A stretch of 64,000 nucleotides of DNA from Bartonella bacilliformis Ver097 (GTDB taxonomy: Bacteria; Pseudomonadota; Alphaproteobacteria; Rhizobiales; Rhizobiaceae), in the NCBI RefSeq assembly GCF_000709795.1, contig NZ_KL503805.1, positions 117,488-181,487 of the forward strand, given 5' to 3'. This document shows positions 1-10,406 of the stretch, one piece after another (the first letter of the stretch is position 1; each line of letters opens with the position of its first letter). Below the pieces are notes generated by a model, which was given only the letters and a program-made list of their open reading frames with translations, made no database searches and had not been told where the DNA came from. A program made the position numbers and the translations under genes.

Positions 1-105
1 AAAATTCCTATGCAACAGCAAATGCGTTCTTTAAATCTCGCAATGAGCGTGGCCATAACAACAGGAGAAGCTCTACGCCAAATTGGTTATGATGGATTAA
101 AGTAA
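1..105 (+). CDS. trmL: tRNA (cytidine/uridine-2'-O-)-methyltransferase, C-terminal end (partial)
   Basis: Only the last 34 codons are present; the gene begins before the window. The residues contain RSLNLA-S-A in the position of SPOUT motif 3, where SpoU/TrmL enzymes bind S-adenosylmethionine inside the C-terminal knot, followed by an EALRQIGY tail. TrmL methylates the wobble ribose of certain leucine tRNAs. The fragment is short, so another small SpoU methyltransferase is possible, but the motif and the immediate stop after the final helix fit TrmL best. Confidence 0.6.
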   Translation, partial: KIPMQQQMRSLNLAMSVAITTGEALRQIGYDGLK

Positions 106-123
106 AAAAAACAAAGAATAATG

Positions 124-1377
124 TTACGGTTCAAATTTTTCTAATAGCTCATTACGATCTATTAAAAACCCGCTTTCAACCCATATCATCTCTAATTCTT
201 TGAGTTTTTGTCCTACAATCTTCCCTTTAGCAAAACCTCTTTCTATTAAATCCTTACCACTGACAGGAAAGACAGGCATCTCCCACCTTTGAGCAAGCTG
301 ATAAAGCTTCATATAATGCTCTATTCTTTGAGAATTCTCGTTTCCCTCTACAGGACCAGCACATACAATTGCTACAGATAAAGATAAATGATCTAAAATC
401 GGCTGTCGACCATGAAAATAAATTAGTTTTTGCAAACAGATCTCTGAACAATTTTGACTTATTGATTCTACCTTTGCCCACTCTCTTAACCGCGTTTTTT
501 CCTTATTAGAAAAACGTAAACGACGAGCAATATCTTGAAGGCGTTCAGAATCAGGTGGAAGAAGACTTTGTAACCTCAATAACGGATCTTCTTTCCAACC
601 AAGAACATGCTCTGTTTTCACAAGTGAGTGAATTGCATCAATACCCCATTTTTCTGTTTCAGGAAAAATAAGTGTTAAAATGCCACTTTGACGCATCCAT
701 AAAAGGGCACGTGTTGGATCTGAAGCAGCAAGAAGTTTTTTTATTTCTTCCCAAACACGTTCAGATGAGAGTTTATGCAAACCTTGTTTTAAAGCAACAC
801 ACGCTTTCAATCCTTGTGCATCAGGCCGTCCTGCTCCATACCAAGCAAAAAAGCGAAAAAAGCGTAAAATACGCAAATAATCTTCACAAATACGCTGTTC
901 TGCAACACCAATAAAACGTATTGTACGGCTTGCAATATCACTCAAACCTCCTACCAAATCATAAAGTTGGCCAGTGGCATCACAATACAGTGCATTAATA
1001 GTAAAATCTCGTCGTTCAGCATCTTTTTTCCAGTCACGGCCAAAAGCAACTTTCGCGTGACGGCCATCTGTTTCAACATCAGAACGAAGAGTTGTCACCT
1101 CATAAGAACATGATTCAGCAACCACCGTTACTGTACCAAAATCAATACCAGTAGGAACAGCTTTAAATCCTGCTTCTTCTACGCGCTTGATAACTTTCTG
1201 TGGCAAACAAGTTGTCGCAATATCAATATCACTAATGGGCTGTCCTAGAAGTTGATTACGGACTGCACCACCAACAACACGCGCCTCCTCATTATCCAAC
1301 GACAAAATACGAAGAAGTGTTTGAATATTTTTATGCTGCAACCAATCAGCCTGTTTGAAATTCGGTATTGTGTTCAC
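124..1377 (-). CDS. cca: CCA tRNA nucleotidyltransferase / poly(A) polymerase family
   Basis: Class II nucleotidyltransferase that adds or repairs the CCA end of tRNAs. In 417 residues it shows the GGAVR nucleotide-binding motif (36-40), the metal-binding D50-I-D52 pair, and the RRDFTINAL motif B near residue 122, followed by an all-helical tRNA-binding region. No HD phosphohydrolase domain is visible, as expected for the shorter alphaproteobacterial form. It converges on the preceding plus-strand methyltransferase gene with an 18-base gap and is divergent from the MoxR operon. In many Rhizobiales relatives a NUDIX gene and a DUF1285 gene sit between cca and moxR; neither is here. Confidence 0.93.
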   Translation of the reverse strand: MNTIPNFKQADWLQHKNIQTLLRILSLDNEEARVVGGAVRNQLLGQPISDIDIATTCLPQKVIKRVEEAGFKAVPTGIDFGTVTVVAESCSYEVTTLRSDVETDGRHAKVAFGRDWKKDAERRDFTINALYCDATGQLYDLVGGLSDIASRTIRFIGVAEQRICEDYLRILRFFRFFAWYGAGRPDAQGLKACVALKQGLHKLSSERVWEEIKKLLAASDPTRALLWMRQSGILTLIFPETEKWGIDAIHSLVKTEHVLGWKEDPLLRLQSLLPPDSERLQDIARRLRFSNKEKTRLREWAKVESISQNCSEICLQKLIYFHGRQPILDHLSLSVAIVCAGPVEGNENSQRIEHYMKLYQLAQRWEMPVFPVSGKDLIERGFAKGKIVGQKLKELEMIWVESGFLIDRNELLEKFEP

Positions 1378-1617
1378 TCTCCTTTAGCCCTTTAACGAAT
1401 TTTCATGATCAGCGCTCCATAACGCCAATATTGGAATACTTTCCACAGTCTACCATCTCTCTTCAATGCAGCATATCTTTATTATCTATATATAAAATAC
1501 CAAAAAAACGCCTATCACACTTATTTTCTCTTTATTTTTTGATACAAATCATAAAATATTTATGATCAATATAAAAACAATTATTATTTTGCGACAAATG
1601 CCTTAAGGAAGAAATCA

Positions 1618-2649
1618 ATGAGTCAAGATGATACATTATCCAACTCTGTCAAAAAGGCCAATATGAATGATGATGGAAAATTCACCGTTAGTGATATTGA
1701 TAAGGCACATAAAGAATTAGATCTTCTGCAAAAGGAAATTGACAAAGTTATTTTTGGCCAAAATCATGTAATTGAACACACCTTAACAGCTATTTTAGCA
1801 GGGGGTCATACCCTTCTCGTTGGCGTTCCAGGGCTTGCTAAAACACGCCTTGTCGACACATTAGGAACTGTATTAGGACTTGATACAAAGCGCATCCAAT
1901 TTACACCCGATTTGATGCCATCAGATATTATCGGTTCTGAAATTATGGACTCAGATAAAAATGGTAAACGCTCTTTCCGTTACATTCAAGGTCCTATTTT
2001 TGCACAAATTCTTATGGCTGATGAAATTAATCGTGCTTCTCCTCGTACACAATCAGCCCTTTTGCAAGCTATGCAAGAATACCATGTTACTGTTGCTGGA
2101 ACCCATTATAACTTACCACAATCTTTTCATGTCCTTGCAACCCAAAACCCTCTTGAACAGGAGGGAACCTACCCGCTTCCTGAAGCACAGCTTGATCGCT
2201 TTTTAATGCAAATTGACATTGATTACCCTGATTTAGAAACAGAACGGCGTATTATTTTAGAAACGGTAAATCAAAAAAGCCAAGTTGTAAAATCAGTTTT
2301 GTCGACTAAAAAATTGCAAAAAATTCAAAAAATCGTTCGCACAATACCCGTTTCTGAAAATGTTGTTGAAGTTATTTTGAAGTTGGTGCGTTCAGCTCGC
2401 CCTCATAAAGATAATTCGCTTGCGAATAAATATATTGCTTGGGGTCCTGGTCCTCGAGCATCACAGGCACTTTCACTTTGTGCCCGTGCTCGTGCTCTCT
2501 ATCACGGACGTTTATCTCCCTCACTTGATGATATCCAAGCCTTGGCACAACCCGTATTGCAACATCGGATGGCACTCAATTTTTCTGCACGTGCTGAAGA
2601 TATAACTGTAAGAGATATTATTGCTACTCTTGTGAAAGGCGCTCTTTAA
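1618..2649 (+). CDS. MoxR-family AAA+ ATPase
   Basis: Chaperone-like AAA+ ATPase, 343 residues. Walker A GVPGLAKT lies at about 69-76, Walker B with D135-E136 at about 132-136, and a C-terminal lid helical domain follows. An AAGGAAG ribosome site precedes the ATG. It is the first gene of a four-gene operon whose products (DUF58, BatA/DUF4159 and vWA-like membrane proteins) are the usual partners of MoxR ATPases. These are thought to help assemble or metallate vWA-containing envelope complexes. The exact substrate cannot be read from the sequence. Confidence 0.93.
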   Translation: MSQDDTLSNSVKKANMNDDGKFTVSDIDKAHKELDLLQKEIDKVIFGQNHVIEHTLTAILAGGHTLLVGVPGLAKTRLVDTLGTVLGLDTKRIQFTPDLMPSDIIGSEIMDSDKNGKRSFRYIQGPIFAQILMADEINRASPRTQSALLQAMQEYHVTVAGTHYNLPQSFHVLATQNPLEQEGTYPLPEAQLDRFLMQIDIDYPDLETERRIILETVNQKSQVVKSVLSTKKLQKIQKIVRTIPVSENVVEVILKLVRSARPHKDNSLANKYIAWGPGPRASQALSLCARARALYHGRLSPSLDDIQALAQPVLQHRMALNFSARAEDITVRDIIATLVKGAL

Positions 2650-3560
2650 TGGCCATTGGCAGAAAAGTTTTTAAAGAAAGTGCAAAATCGCTTACAAAAA
2701 AACTACATAAAGATGTAGCCAATATACCCTATTGCCTCTTACAAGCACGCCTTATAGCAAACACAATGATAACCGGATGGCACAGCCAGCGCAAACATGG
2801 CAATGGAGAAAATTTCTGGCAATTTCGTCTTTATACTGAAGGAGAACCCATTACACGCATCGACTGGCGCCGCTCAGCACGTGGTAAAAATACTTACCTA
2901 CGCGAATATGAATGGGAAATGGCGCAAACCGTTTGGATTTGGCCTGATCAAAGTGCCTCTATGCAGTATTGCTCGCGCTTTTCTAAAAGCTCTAAAGGCA
3001 ATTATGCTATCATTCTTTCTCTTGCATTAGCAACACTTCTTGCGCGAAGCGGTGAGCATATTGCTATCCCTGATTTAATGGCTCCCACCATGACATCCAA
3101 TGTCGCGGAACGCATGGCTCTAGCTTTAATTCATTACCAAGATGAAAATCCATTTCCGAATTTTTCAACTATAACACGATTCTCACAAGTCATCATCATC
3201 AGTGACTTTCTAGATCATCCTGAAATGATTATTCAAAATTTAGGAGCTTTAGCTGCAAAACAGGTCAACGTACATCTGATTGAAGTTGCTGATCCAGCCG
3301 AGGAGTCTTTTCCTTACACAGGTCGTACAGAATTTTTTGATCCTGAAACAAAAGAAAAAATTCTTCTAGGAAGAGCAGAACACCTCCGTGAGGATTATTG
3401 CAACCTCTACCAAGCAAGACGACAAGAATTGATCAATTTTTGCTCACACCAAGGATGGACCTACTATGTTAGTAAAACTGATCGGCCTTTAACAGAAATT
3501 ATTTTGCAATTCGCAAACAGAATGAGTGGTGCTACATCTCATGGAAGGAGATCACTTTGA
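2649..3560 (+). CDS. DUF58 domain-containing protein
   Basis: 303 residues. It shows the DUF58 core (F-R-x-Y-T-E-G-E-P followed by I-D-W-R-x-S-A-R) and a degenerate vWA-like segment containing DQSASM. The ATG overlaps the moxR stop by one base, which implies translational coupling. DUF58 proteins nearly always pair with MoxR and are presumed to be adaptor or scaffold partners at the inner membrane face. I see no convincing transmembrane helix. The biochemical role is unknown. Confidence 0.9.
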   Translation: MAIGRKVFKESAKSLTKKLHKDVANIPYCLLQARLIANTMITGWHSQRKHGNGENFWQFRLYTEGEPITRIDWRRSARGKNTYLREYEWEMAQTVWIWPDQSASMQYCSRFSKSSKGNYAIILSLALATLLARSGEHIAIPDLMAPTMTSNVAERMALALIHYQDENPFPNFSTITRFSQVIIISDFLDHPEMIIQNLGALAAKQVNVHLIEVADPAEESFPYTGRTEFFDPETKEKILLGRAEHLREDYCNLYQARRQELINFCSHQGWTYYVSKTDRPLTEIILQFANRMSGATSHGRRSL

Positions 3561-6355
3561 GTTTTGGTGCTCCCTTAATTTTACTTGGTTTTTTTGCTCT
3601 GCCTATGATTTGGTGGTTATTGTGGATAACGCCTCCCAAACCTCATAAAGAGATCTTTCCTCCTTTGCGTCTTTTGATTAAACAAACTAATCAACAGACA
3701 ACAACCAACCATACACCTTGGTGGTTATTGTTGTTACGATTAGCCATAGCAGCGCTTATCATTATCGCTTTGGCACGTCCCTCTTGGCATCAAAATCCAA
3801 TTATACTCTCTGGATCTCAACCGCTTGCACTCATTATTGATAATGGATGGGCCTCTGCTGAAGAGTGGAAAAAATATATTGTTGTTGCGGAAACTTTACT
3901 TGATCAAGCAACAAAACAAAAAAAAGATGTTTATTTTCTTGCAACAGCTGAAAATGACCCCAAAGAAATTGGCCCTTTACCCGCAGAAGTTGCAAAACAA
4001 CATTTAATGCATTTACAACCTCAACCCTGGCCTATCGACCGCTTAAAGGCATTGAATCGGCTCATTGAAAAAACTCGTGGTCAAACACTTGATATTGCCT
4101 ATTTGAGTGATAGCTTACAAACAAATGAAGATGATCAGGCTTTTACTCTCATTGAACAGTTAAAACCTGAAACATTCCTGTGGTATTCATCCGATATTTC
4201 TAAACTTACCGGTATAAAAGCTATCGATAATCATAATGGAAACATGGTAGCACGCATTATTCGTGCAACTACTCAAGGTGAAACTCCGATAACGCTAAGC
4301 CTTTATGATTTTAAAAGTAAACCCCTTGGACGCTTTACAACAAATTTTCATGAAGGAGAAGAAGAAGTTCTGGTTCCTTTCAACTTACCGCTTGAATTAC
4401 GCAATGATATCTCATGGATTAAAATTGATAATCATGCCCACGCTGCTGCAACGTTTTTAGTTGATAGCCGTAACCGAATAAACCGTGTTGCTCTCTTATC
4501 ATCAAGTATCAATGAAATGGTACAACCATTACTATCTCCATTTTATTATGTCATTAAAGCATTGCAGGGCTACGCAGAACTTATAACAACAGGAGGAGGA
4601 GAGCTTTCAGCTGACATTGATTACTTACTCAAACAAAACCCTTCTGTCTTCATTTTGGGTGACATTGTTAACATGCCACAAGCAGCAGAAAAAAAGCTCT
4701 CTGATTTCGTCAATAAAGGGGGAACACTTATTCGTTTTGCTGGAGATAATCTCAGTTCAACAGAACAATATGATAGCTTATTACCTGTGCCATTGCGCCC
4801 TGGTAAACGTTCACTCGGCAGTGTTATGTCATGGGCTAAACCACAAAAATTAGCACCTTTTGTGCAAAATAGCTTCTTCTCTGATCTTCTTTTTCCAGAA
4901 AATGTAACTGTTTCACGCCAAATTTTAGCAGAACCAACCCCAGATCTTTTTGAAAAAACATGGCTCAGTCTTGCTGATGGATCCCCTTTTATCACAGCAA
5001 CTGACTACGGAAAAGGTGTTCTCATTTTTATCCATACCGCACCTGATCCTACATGGTCTAATCTTGCGCTTTCTGGATTTTTTGCACAAATGTTGCAAAA
5101 ACTTATCACACTCAGTGTATACAACAACACCTCCTTAACTCAAATGAAAGCAATGGCACCACAAAATCCCTGGCGGATATTAAATGCCGATGGACAATTG
5201 CAATCCCCTCCCTTTCATGTTGTTCCACTCATTATTGATGAACAAAAATTCCCCATACCATCCTATCATACCCCACCTGGGTTTTATGGCGTTAACAATA
5301 ATTTTTATGCTTTGAATCTCTTAACGCCTTCTTCTCGCTTAATAAAAACTTCATTACCAAATTCCTTAGGAAAAAATCCTTTATCATATGAAATGAAAGA
5401 ACAACATTTTACTGGACCACTTTTAGGATTAGCGCTTTTATTATTTGCTTTTGATAGTTTTTTCGTTTTATGGATGAGAAAAGCTTTTTTTTTCAATCGA
5501 CAACTCAGTATGTTCCTTCTATTACTTTTTATAATAGGCCTGGCCAGCTTATTCTCAGATATATCAAATGTCTACGCACAAACCACAAAAACTCATGATG
5601 AAATCATGGTGAAAGCGGCGGGAGCTACCCACCTTGCTTATGTTATAACCAATAACCATGAAATTGATACCACAAGTAAGAGTGGACTAGAAACACTGAG
5701 CCAGTTCATTGCAGATCGTACAATGCTCTCACCTGGTTCTGTTATAGCTCTTGATCTTGATAAAGATGAACTTGCTTTTTATCCTCTAATTTATTGGCCT
5801 CTTGACGCTAACAGTCCTATGCCAACGCAAAAAGCTCTTGAAAAAATAAGTGCTTTTATGAAAAATGGAGGAGCCGTTTTATTTGATACACGCGATCAGA
5901 TAAATACCAATCTGACTCTTGAAGAAATTGCAACCCCAGCGACACAGAGATTACGGGCTATATTAAGTGAACTTAATATTCCAACCCTTGAACCTGCATC
6001 TGCTGATCATGTTGTTTCCCGTTCTTTTTATATTATGCCTGATTTTCCTGGACGTTACCGTGGATCACCTTTATGGGTTGCATCATCATCAATAAATAAA
6101 AAAAATAAAAATTCTATGATGACTGACGATAATGTGAGTTCTCTTTTTATCACCGCTAATGACTTTGCTGGTGCTTGGGCCTTAGACTTCAAAGATACAT
6201 GGAAATATCCTCTTGTCTCCAATGATTCTATGCAACGTCTATGGGCATTTCGTGCAGGATTGAACATCGTCATCTATGTCCTTACAGGAAACTATAAAGC
6301 TGATCAAATCCATGTTCCTGCACTATTAGAGCGTTTTAACAAAGAGAGAAGGTAA
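3557..6355 (+). CDS. BatA / DUF4159 domain-containing membrane protein
   Basis: 932 residues. The N-terminus is BatA-like, with membrane helices at about 5-25 and 55-78, then a vWA-like region in which the metal site reads DNGWAS rather than D-x-S-x-S. Two further helices lie near residues 620-660, and a C-terminal DUF4159 domain covers about 690-930. The start is TTG, overlapping the DUF58 stop as TTGA. It is supported by a GAAGGAG ribosome site at 3543-3549 and by the membrane segment beginning at once. Inner-membrane placement is confident; the function is unknown, though the operon resembles Bat (aerotolerance-like) loci. Confidence 0.88.
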   Translation: MSFGAPLILLGFFALPMIWWLLWITPPKPHKEIFPPLRLLIKQTNQQTTTNHTPWWLLLLRLAIAALIIIALARPSWHQNPIILSGSQPLALIIDNGWASAEEWKKYIVVAETLLDQATKQKKDVYFLATAENDPKEIGPLPAEVAKQHLMHLQPQPWPIDRLKALNRLIEKTRGQTLDIAYLSDSLQTNEDDQAFTLIEQLKPETFLWYSSDISKLTGIKAIDNHNGNMVARIIRATTQGETPITLSLYDFKSKPLGRFTTNFHEGEEEVLVPFNLPLELRNDISWIKIDNHAHAAATFLVDSRNRINRVALLSSSINEMVQPLLSPFYYVIKALQGYAELITTGGGELSADIDYLLKQNPSVFILGDIVNMPQAAEKKLSDFVNKGGTLIRFAGDNLSSTEQYDSLLPVPLRPGKRSLGSVMSWAKPQKLAPFVQNSFFSDLLFPENVTVSRQILAEPTPDLFEKTWLSLADGSPFITATDYGKGVLIFIHTAPDPTWSNLALSGFFAQMLQKLITLSVYNNTSLTQMKAMAPQNPWRILNADGQLQSPPFHVVPLIIDEQKFPIPSYHTPPGFYGVNNNFYALNLLTPSSRLIKTSLPNSLGKNPLSYEMKEQHFTGPLLGLALLLFAFDSFFVLWMRKAFFFNRQLSMFLLLLFIIGLASLFSDISNVYAQTTKTHDEIMVKAAGATHLAYVITNNHEIDTTSKSGLETLSQFIADRTMLSPGSVIALDLDKDELAFYPLIYWPLDANSPMPTQKALEKISAFMKNGGAVLFDTRDQINTNLTLEEIATPATQRLRAILSELNIPTLEPASADHVVSRSFYIMPDFPGRYRGSPLWVASSSINKKNKNSMMTDDNVSSLFITANDFAGAWALDFKDTWKYPLVSNDSMQRLWAFRAGLNIVIYVLTGNYKADQIHVPALLERFNKERR

Positions 6356-8451
6356 TGATAGAATCTCTGACTTTTCAGCCTTTCCTTCCTATTTTTTGGA
6401 TTCTCTTTTTAGGCGGGATTCCTGCTTTTTTTATCATCGTTGGCTTCATCACAAAGCAGCGCGGAGCTTTATTACGTCTTACAACCTTAGCTTCTCTCAT
6501 TCTTGTTTTACTCAATCCTGTTATAAAAAAAGAGCAACGTGAACCCGTTAAAAGTATTGTAGGAATTCTCATTGATCATAGTAAAAGCCAAACTTTAGGT
6601 ACACGTACAGAAGACAGTGACAAAGCACGCATACAATTAACCAACGCACTGGCGCGCTATCCACAATTTGAGCCGCGCTTTATTGAAGCTAGAAAACGTT
6701 CTGATAATCATTATGCATCATCAGAGAATTTATTTTATGCTTTGACACAAGCCACATCTGATATACCACCATCCCTCTATGCAGGAACAATTTTGATCAC
6801 TGATGGACAAGTGCACAATATTCCTGAAATATCAGAACTTCATCATAAAGCACCAATCAACGCCCTTATAACAGGAAGAACAGATGAATTTGACCGCCAA
6901 ATTAAACTTATCTCTCCTCCCCGTTTTGCTCTGATCAATAAACCACAAACACTTTCTATTTTGGTTGAAGATAAAGGCCAACCCAAAAAGGAAATGTCAG
7001 CGCAAGTAAACGTTTCTGTGAGTGTCAATAACCAAGAGGTTGGTCGCTATTCTGTAACGCCTGGTATCATCTTTCAAACTGACATCACTCTTCCTCATAC
7101 TGAAAAAAACATCGTTCAAGTGACTACAGATACACACGAGGGTGAATTAAGCTCTGATAACAATCGAGCCATTGCTATCATTGAAGGGATCAGAGAAACT
7201 TTGCGAGTTCTTCTCATTTCGGGTGCACCTTATAATGGTGAACGCACATGGCGTGATCTTTTAAAGAGTGATTCCAATATTGATCTTGTTCATTTTACTA
7301 TTCTGCGTCCTCCTGAAAAAGCGGATAACACCCCTTCTAGCCAATTATCACTAGTTGTTTTTCCTACAACTAAGCTATTTGTTGAAGAAATTAATAATTT
7401 TGATCTCATCATTCTTGATGGCTACCAACATTCCAGTGCACTACCACTCATTTATTATGATTATATCACCCAGTATGTACAAAAAGGTGGTGCATTACTA
7501 ATGGTTACAGGACCTGAATTTGCTGGTGAACAATCACTTGCTAAAACACCTTTGATAAGTATCCTACCCGCATTACCAAATGGAACTGTTATTGAAAAAC
7601 CTTTTCGTCCTGCATTAACAAAAGAGGGCGAACGTCACCCTGTTACACGAAATCTTGCAACACCCACCCACCCAGCTACTCAATGGGGACAATGGTTAAG
7701 ACAAATTGCAATTAAACAAACAGGCCAAAGCCTTACCATCATGAAAGGAGCTGATGAACAACCACTCTTACTCCTCTCCCATATTGGTAAAGGACGTGTA
7801 GGTATGTTGCTGTCCGATGAAAGTTGGCTTTGGGCACGAAATTTCGAAGGTGGAGGTCCCTACGCTTCTCTCTACCGTCGTATTGCCCATTGGCTCATGA
7901 AAGAACCAGAACTTGAAGAAGAGAAATTAAGTGCTGTGAATGATCTCCATCGTTTAACAATTCGTCGACAAACACTTGAAGATCACCCAGAACCCGTTGA
8001 AGTCATTTTCCCCTCTGGCAAAAAAGAAAATATCACTCTCAGTAAAGAACAAGAAGGTGTATTTATAGGAACTATAAATGCAGATGAAATAGGGATCTTT
8101 ACAATCCACAATGGCAACCAAACAGTTCTTGCCCCTATAGGTGCACTCGATAATCCTGAATTATCTGACTTAATTTCAACAGAAGAAAAATTGGCGCCCA
8201 TCATTCAAAACACGGGTGGCTATATAACACGTTTACATCACGAAAAAAGAAACGGTATTCATATTCCTCCCATAAAGATAGTTGGACCACAAACGAAATT
8301 CATCTCTTCCTTTCCTCAATCAATTATTCTAAAGGAAGCAACAGAAACCCGTTTGGTTAGCGCTGTTCATTTTTCAATCTTTTCCGGATTTTTTGCTCTG
8401 CTAACGTGTCTGTTATTTCTCAGTAGTATATGGTATCGTGAAAGTCGCTAA
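6355..8451 (+). CDS. vWA / glutamine-amidotransferase-like membrane protein
   Basis: 698 residues, last gene of the MoxR operon; its ATG overlaps the preceding stop by one base. Two membrane helices at the N-terminus (about 13-31 and 40-57) and one at the C-terminus (about 668-690) bracket a large extracytoplasmic region. Soon after the second helix comes an intact D-H-S-K-S metal-ion-dependent adhesion motif (D-x-S-x-S). A class I amidotransferase-like fold (LLISGAPYNGERTW onward) follows, without an obvious catalytic Cys triad. Probably the metal-binding partner of the BatA/DUF4159 protein. The amidotransferase label is structural, not enzymatic. Confidence 0.85.
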   Translation: MIESLTFQPFLPIFWILFLGGIPAFFIIVGFITKQRGALLRLTTLASLILVLLNPVIKKEQREPVKSIVGILIDHSKSQTLGTRTEDSDKARIQLTNALARYPQFEPRFIEARKRSDNHYASSENLFYALTQATSDIPPSLYAGTILITDGQVHNIPEISELHHKAPINALITGRTDEFDRQIKLISPPRFALINKPQTLSILVEDKGQPKKEMSAQVNVSVSVNNQEVGRYSVTPGIIFQTDITLPHTEKNIVQVTTDTHEGELSSDNNRAIAIIEGIRETLRVLLISGAPYNGERTWRDLLKSDSNIDLVHFTILRPPEKADNTPSSQLSLVVFPTTKLFVEEINNFDLIILDGYQHSSALPLIYYDYITQYVQKGGALLMVTGPEFAGEQSLAKTPLISILPALPNGTVIEKPFRPALTKEGERHPVTRNLATPTHPATQWGQWLRQIAIKQTGQSLTIMKGADEQPLLLLSHIGKGRVGMLLSDESWLWARNFEGGGPYASLYRRIAHWLMKEPELEEEKLSAVNDLHRLTIRRQTLEDHPEPVEVIFPSGKKENITLSKEQEGVFIGTINADEIGIFTIHNGNQTVLAPIGALDNPELSDLISTEEKLAPIIQNTGGYITRLHHEKRNGIHIPPIKIVGPQTKFISSFPQSIILKEATETRLVSAVHFSIFSGFFALLTCLLFLSSIWYRESR

Positions 8452-8509
8452 AAATTCTGACCAATTTAACCATTTTCAAGCAACTGACAGCCTCTTTACA
8501 GCAAGTATA

Positions 8510-9067
8510 TCAATTACATGAACGATAACGAACTTTTCCTTTTGCTACTTTTAGTAGTGCACCTTCTTGTAATTCCAAAATAAGCAATCTTTTTGGATCT
8601 ACCGGTGCAGGCATGTGTATCTGTTTATGTTCAACATTTTTAAACCCAAAACGACCATAATATTTTTTATCCCCAATTAAAATCACCAAAACAACATTAT
8701 GATTTTTTGCTGCGTGTAAGGTCATATACATTAACTTTCTACCGACCCCAGCATTTTTATATTCGGGACGAACAACAAGAGGGCCTAATAAATAAGCAGC
8801 TTGCTCACCAACTGTTATAGGAGTCATCCTCACTGAACCAATGACATTGCCTCCAAGACAAGCGACAAAAGAAAATTGACAATTATGCCGTCCCTCCTCC
8901 CGCAATAAATAACTTGCACGTGTAAAACGACCAGGACCGAAAACCATCTTATTGATTTGCTCAATTTGAGCATCATGATCACGTGTTTCAGGGTGATAAG
9001 TTATAGCCTCACTATCGGTCAGAGAAAAGGAAACGGAAAATCGAGAATCCAAAGATACATCTGTCAT
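8510..9067 (-). CDS. GNAT-family N-acetyltransferase
   Basis: 185 residues. The acetyl-CoA pocket motif V-R-P-E-Y-K-N-A-G-V-G-R-K-L-M (Q/R-x-x-G-x-G/A type) lies near the centre, preceded by the GSVRMTPI strand typical of GNAT motif D/A. The family transfers acetyl groups to amines of small molecules or proteins; the substrate here cannot be inferred. It is convergent with the MoxR operon and stands alone. Confidence 0.85.
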   Translation of the reverse strand: MTDVSLDSRFSVSFSLTDSEAITYHPETRDHDAQIEQINKMVFGPGRFTRASYLLREEGRHNCQFSFVACLGGNVIGSVRMTPITVGEQAAYLLGPLVVRPEYKNAGVGRKLMYMTLHAAKNHNVVLVILIGDKKYYGRFGFKNVEHKQIHMPAPVDPKRLLILELQEGALLKVAKGKVRYRSCN

Positions 9068-9328
9068 GGACTTTATGCCTAGAAAAAATTAACATGCGAA
9101 CAAAGAGACTTACTTCCTTATTTGAGGAATTCTTTCGTTATCGTTTATTTTTTCACGCATGTCTTATCCCTCTCCTAAACTTCCCTGCTCTTAACATTCT
9201 TTTTGGGTAACGTAAATGTTAAAAAAAATTTCTATTATTTGCCAACAAACTGTTTTTCATATCACAACTTCCTACCTCTTTTAATTGTGTATGGGATTTT
9301 TATCATTGCCTAAATCATTTTCAACATT

Positions 9329-10225
9329 ATGATAGAGTTCATGTTTTATCTTGCCCATATATCAGATATACACCTTTCACCTGTGCCACAGCCTTCCTTT
9401 TCTGAACTTTTTGGAAAACGTCTTACTGGTTATTTTCATTGGCAAAAAAAACGTAAAAACCAAATGACAACCGGTGTTTTAGAAACTTTAATGTACACTA
9501 TAAAAGCAAAAAATCCCGATCATCTTGTCATTTCTGGCGATCTTGTCAATCTCTCTTTGGATAAAGAATTTGAACAAGCGCGAAACTGGTTACTAACCCA
9601 AGGACAACCTCATGATATTTCTTTAACCTTTGGGAACCATGATGCCTATGTTCGCAGAGCTCTCCAAAAGGCCTGCACTATTTTTCAACCTTGGATTCAG
9701 GGTGATTTTCCTCAAAAAAATGCTTTTCCTTATATGCGCGTTCGTGATAATATCGCTATTATAGTAGCCTCTTCAGCTATTGCGACACCGCCTTTTCAAG
9801 CATCTGGCTATTTTGGAAAAAGGCAAGCGCAAATTTTGTCTCAGCTTTTAGATGAAGCTGCAGCACGCAATCTCTTTCGAGTTGTGATGATTCATCATCC
9901 CCCCTTTCACCATGCAACCCTTTGGCATAAAAAATTATGGGGAATAGAACGTTTTCTAAATGTCATCAAATGCTATGGATGCGAACTTATTCTTCACGGC
10001 CACACTCACTTGCCTACTTTAAATATCATTGAAGAGAAAAAAAGGAAAATTCCTATTGTTGGTGTTTCTTCTGCATCACAAGGCTGTGGTGGAAAAAACC
10101 CACCTGCAAATTTTAACTTTTTCACTATTGAGCACGCTCATCATCAATGGTACTGCCAGTTACAACGCTATAGTGTTATCAATAAAAATAATGACATCGT
10201 GTGTACTGAAACAATAAATCTCTAA
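9329..10225 (+). CDS. Metallophosphoesterase (calcineurin-like)
   Basis: 298 residues with the full calcineurin-like metal set in order: D-I-H near residues 13-15, GDLVN, GNHD, HHPP and GHTH. The family hydrolyses phosphoesters with two divalent metals; many bacterial relatives act on cyclic nucleotides or lipid pyrophosphates. The annotated ATG at 9329 gives a four-residue lead; the in-frame ATG at 9341 (before FYLAHISDIH) is an equally good start. No neighbour suggests the substrate. Confidence 0.87.
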   Translation: MIEFMFYLAHISDIHLSPVPQPSFSELFGKRLTGYFHWQKKRKNQMTTGVLETLMYTIKAKNPDHLVISGDLVNLSLDKEFEQARNWLLTQGQPHDISLTFGNHDAYVRRALQKACTIFQPWIQGDFPQKNAFPYMRVRDNIAIIVASSAIATPPFQASGYFGKRQAQILSQLLDEAAARNLFRVVMIHHPPFHHATLWHKKLWGIERFLNVIKCYGCELILHGHTHLPTLNIIEEKKRKIPIVGVSSASQGCGGKNPPANFNFFTIEHAHHQWYCQLQRYSVINKNNDIVCTETINL

Positions 10226-10406
10226 ATTTTTGAAACAAAAACGACCAGGAAATACTCACAGGAATATTGTTAATCAACGCATGCAATACTTTTCCTATAA
10301 GATGTATTTTGCCTCCATATAATATTTAAGCTATCATTCAGGTCTTTATTAAAGAAAATGTTTATAATATTGACCTTTTAAATCTCCTTAATTTATTGAT
10401 TCATAA

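Noticed and set aside
4621..4995. 124-codon minus-strand ORF
   Set aside because: Entirely inside the BatA/DUF4159 gene on the other strand, with a shadow-like composition.
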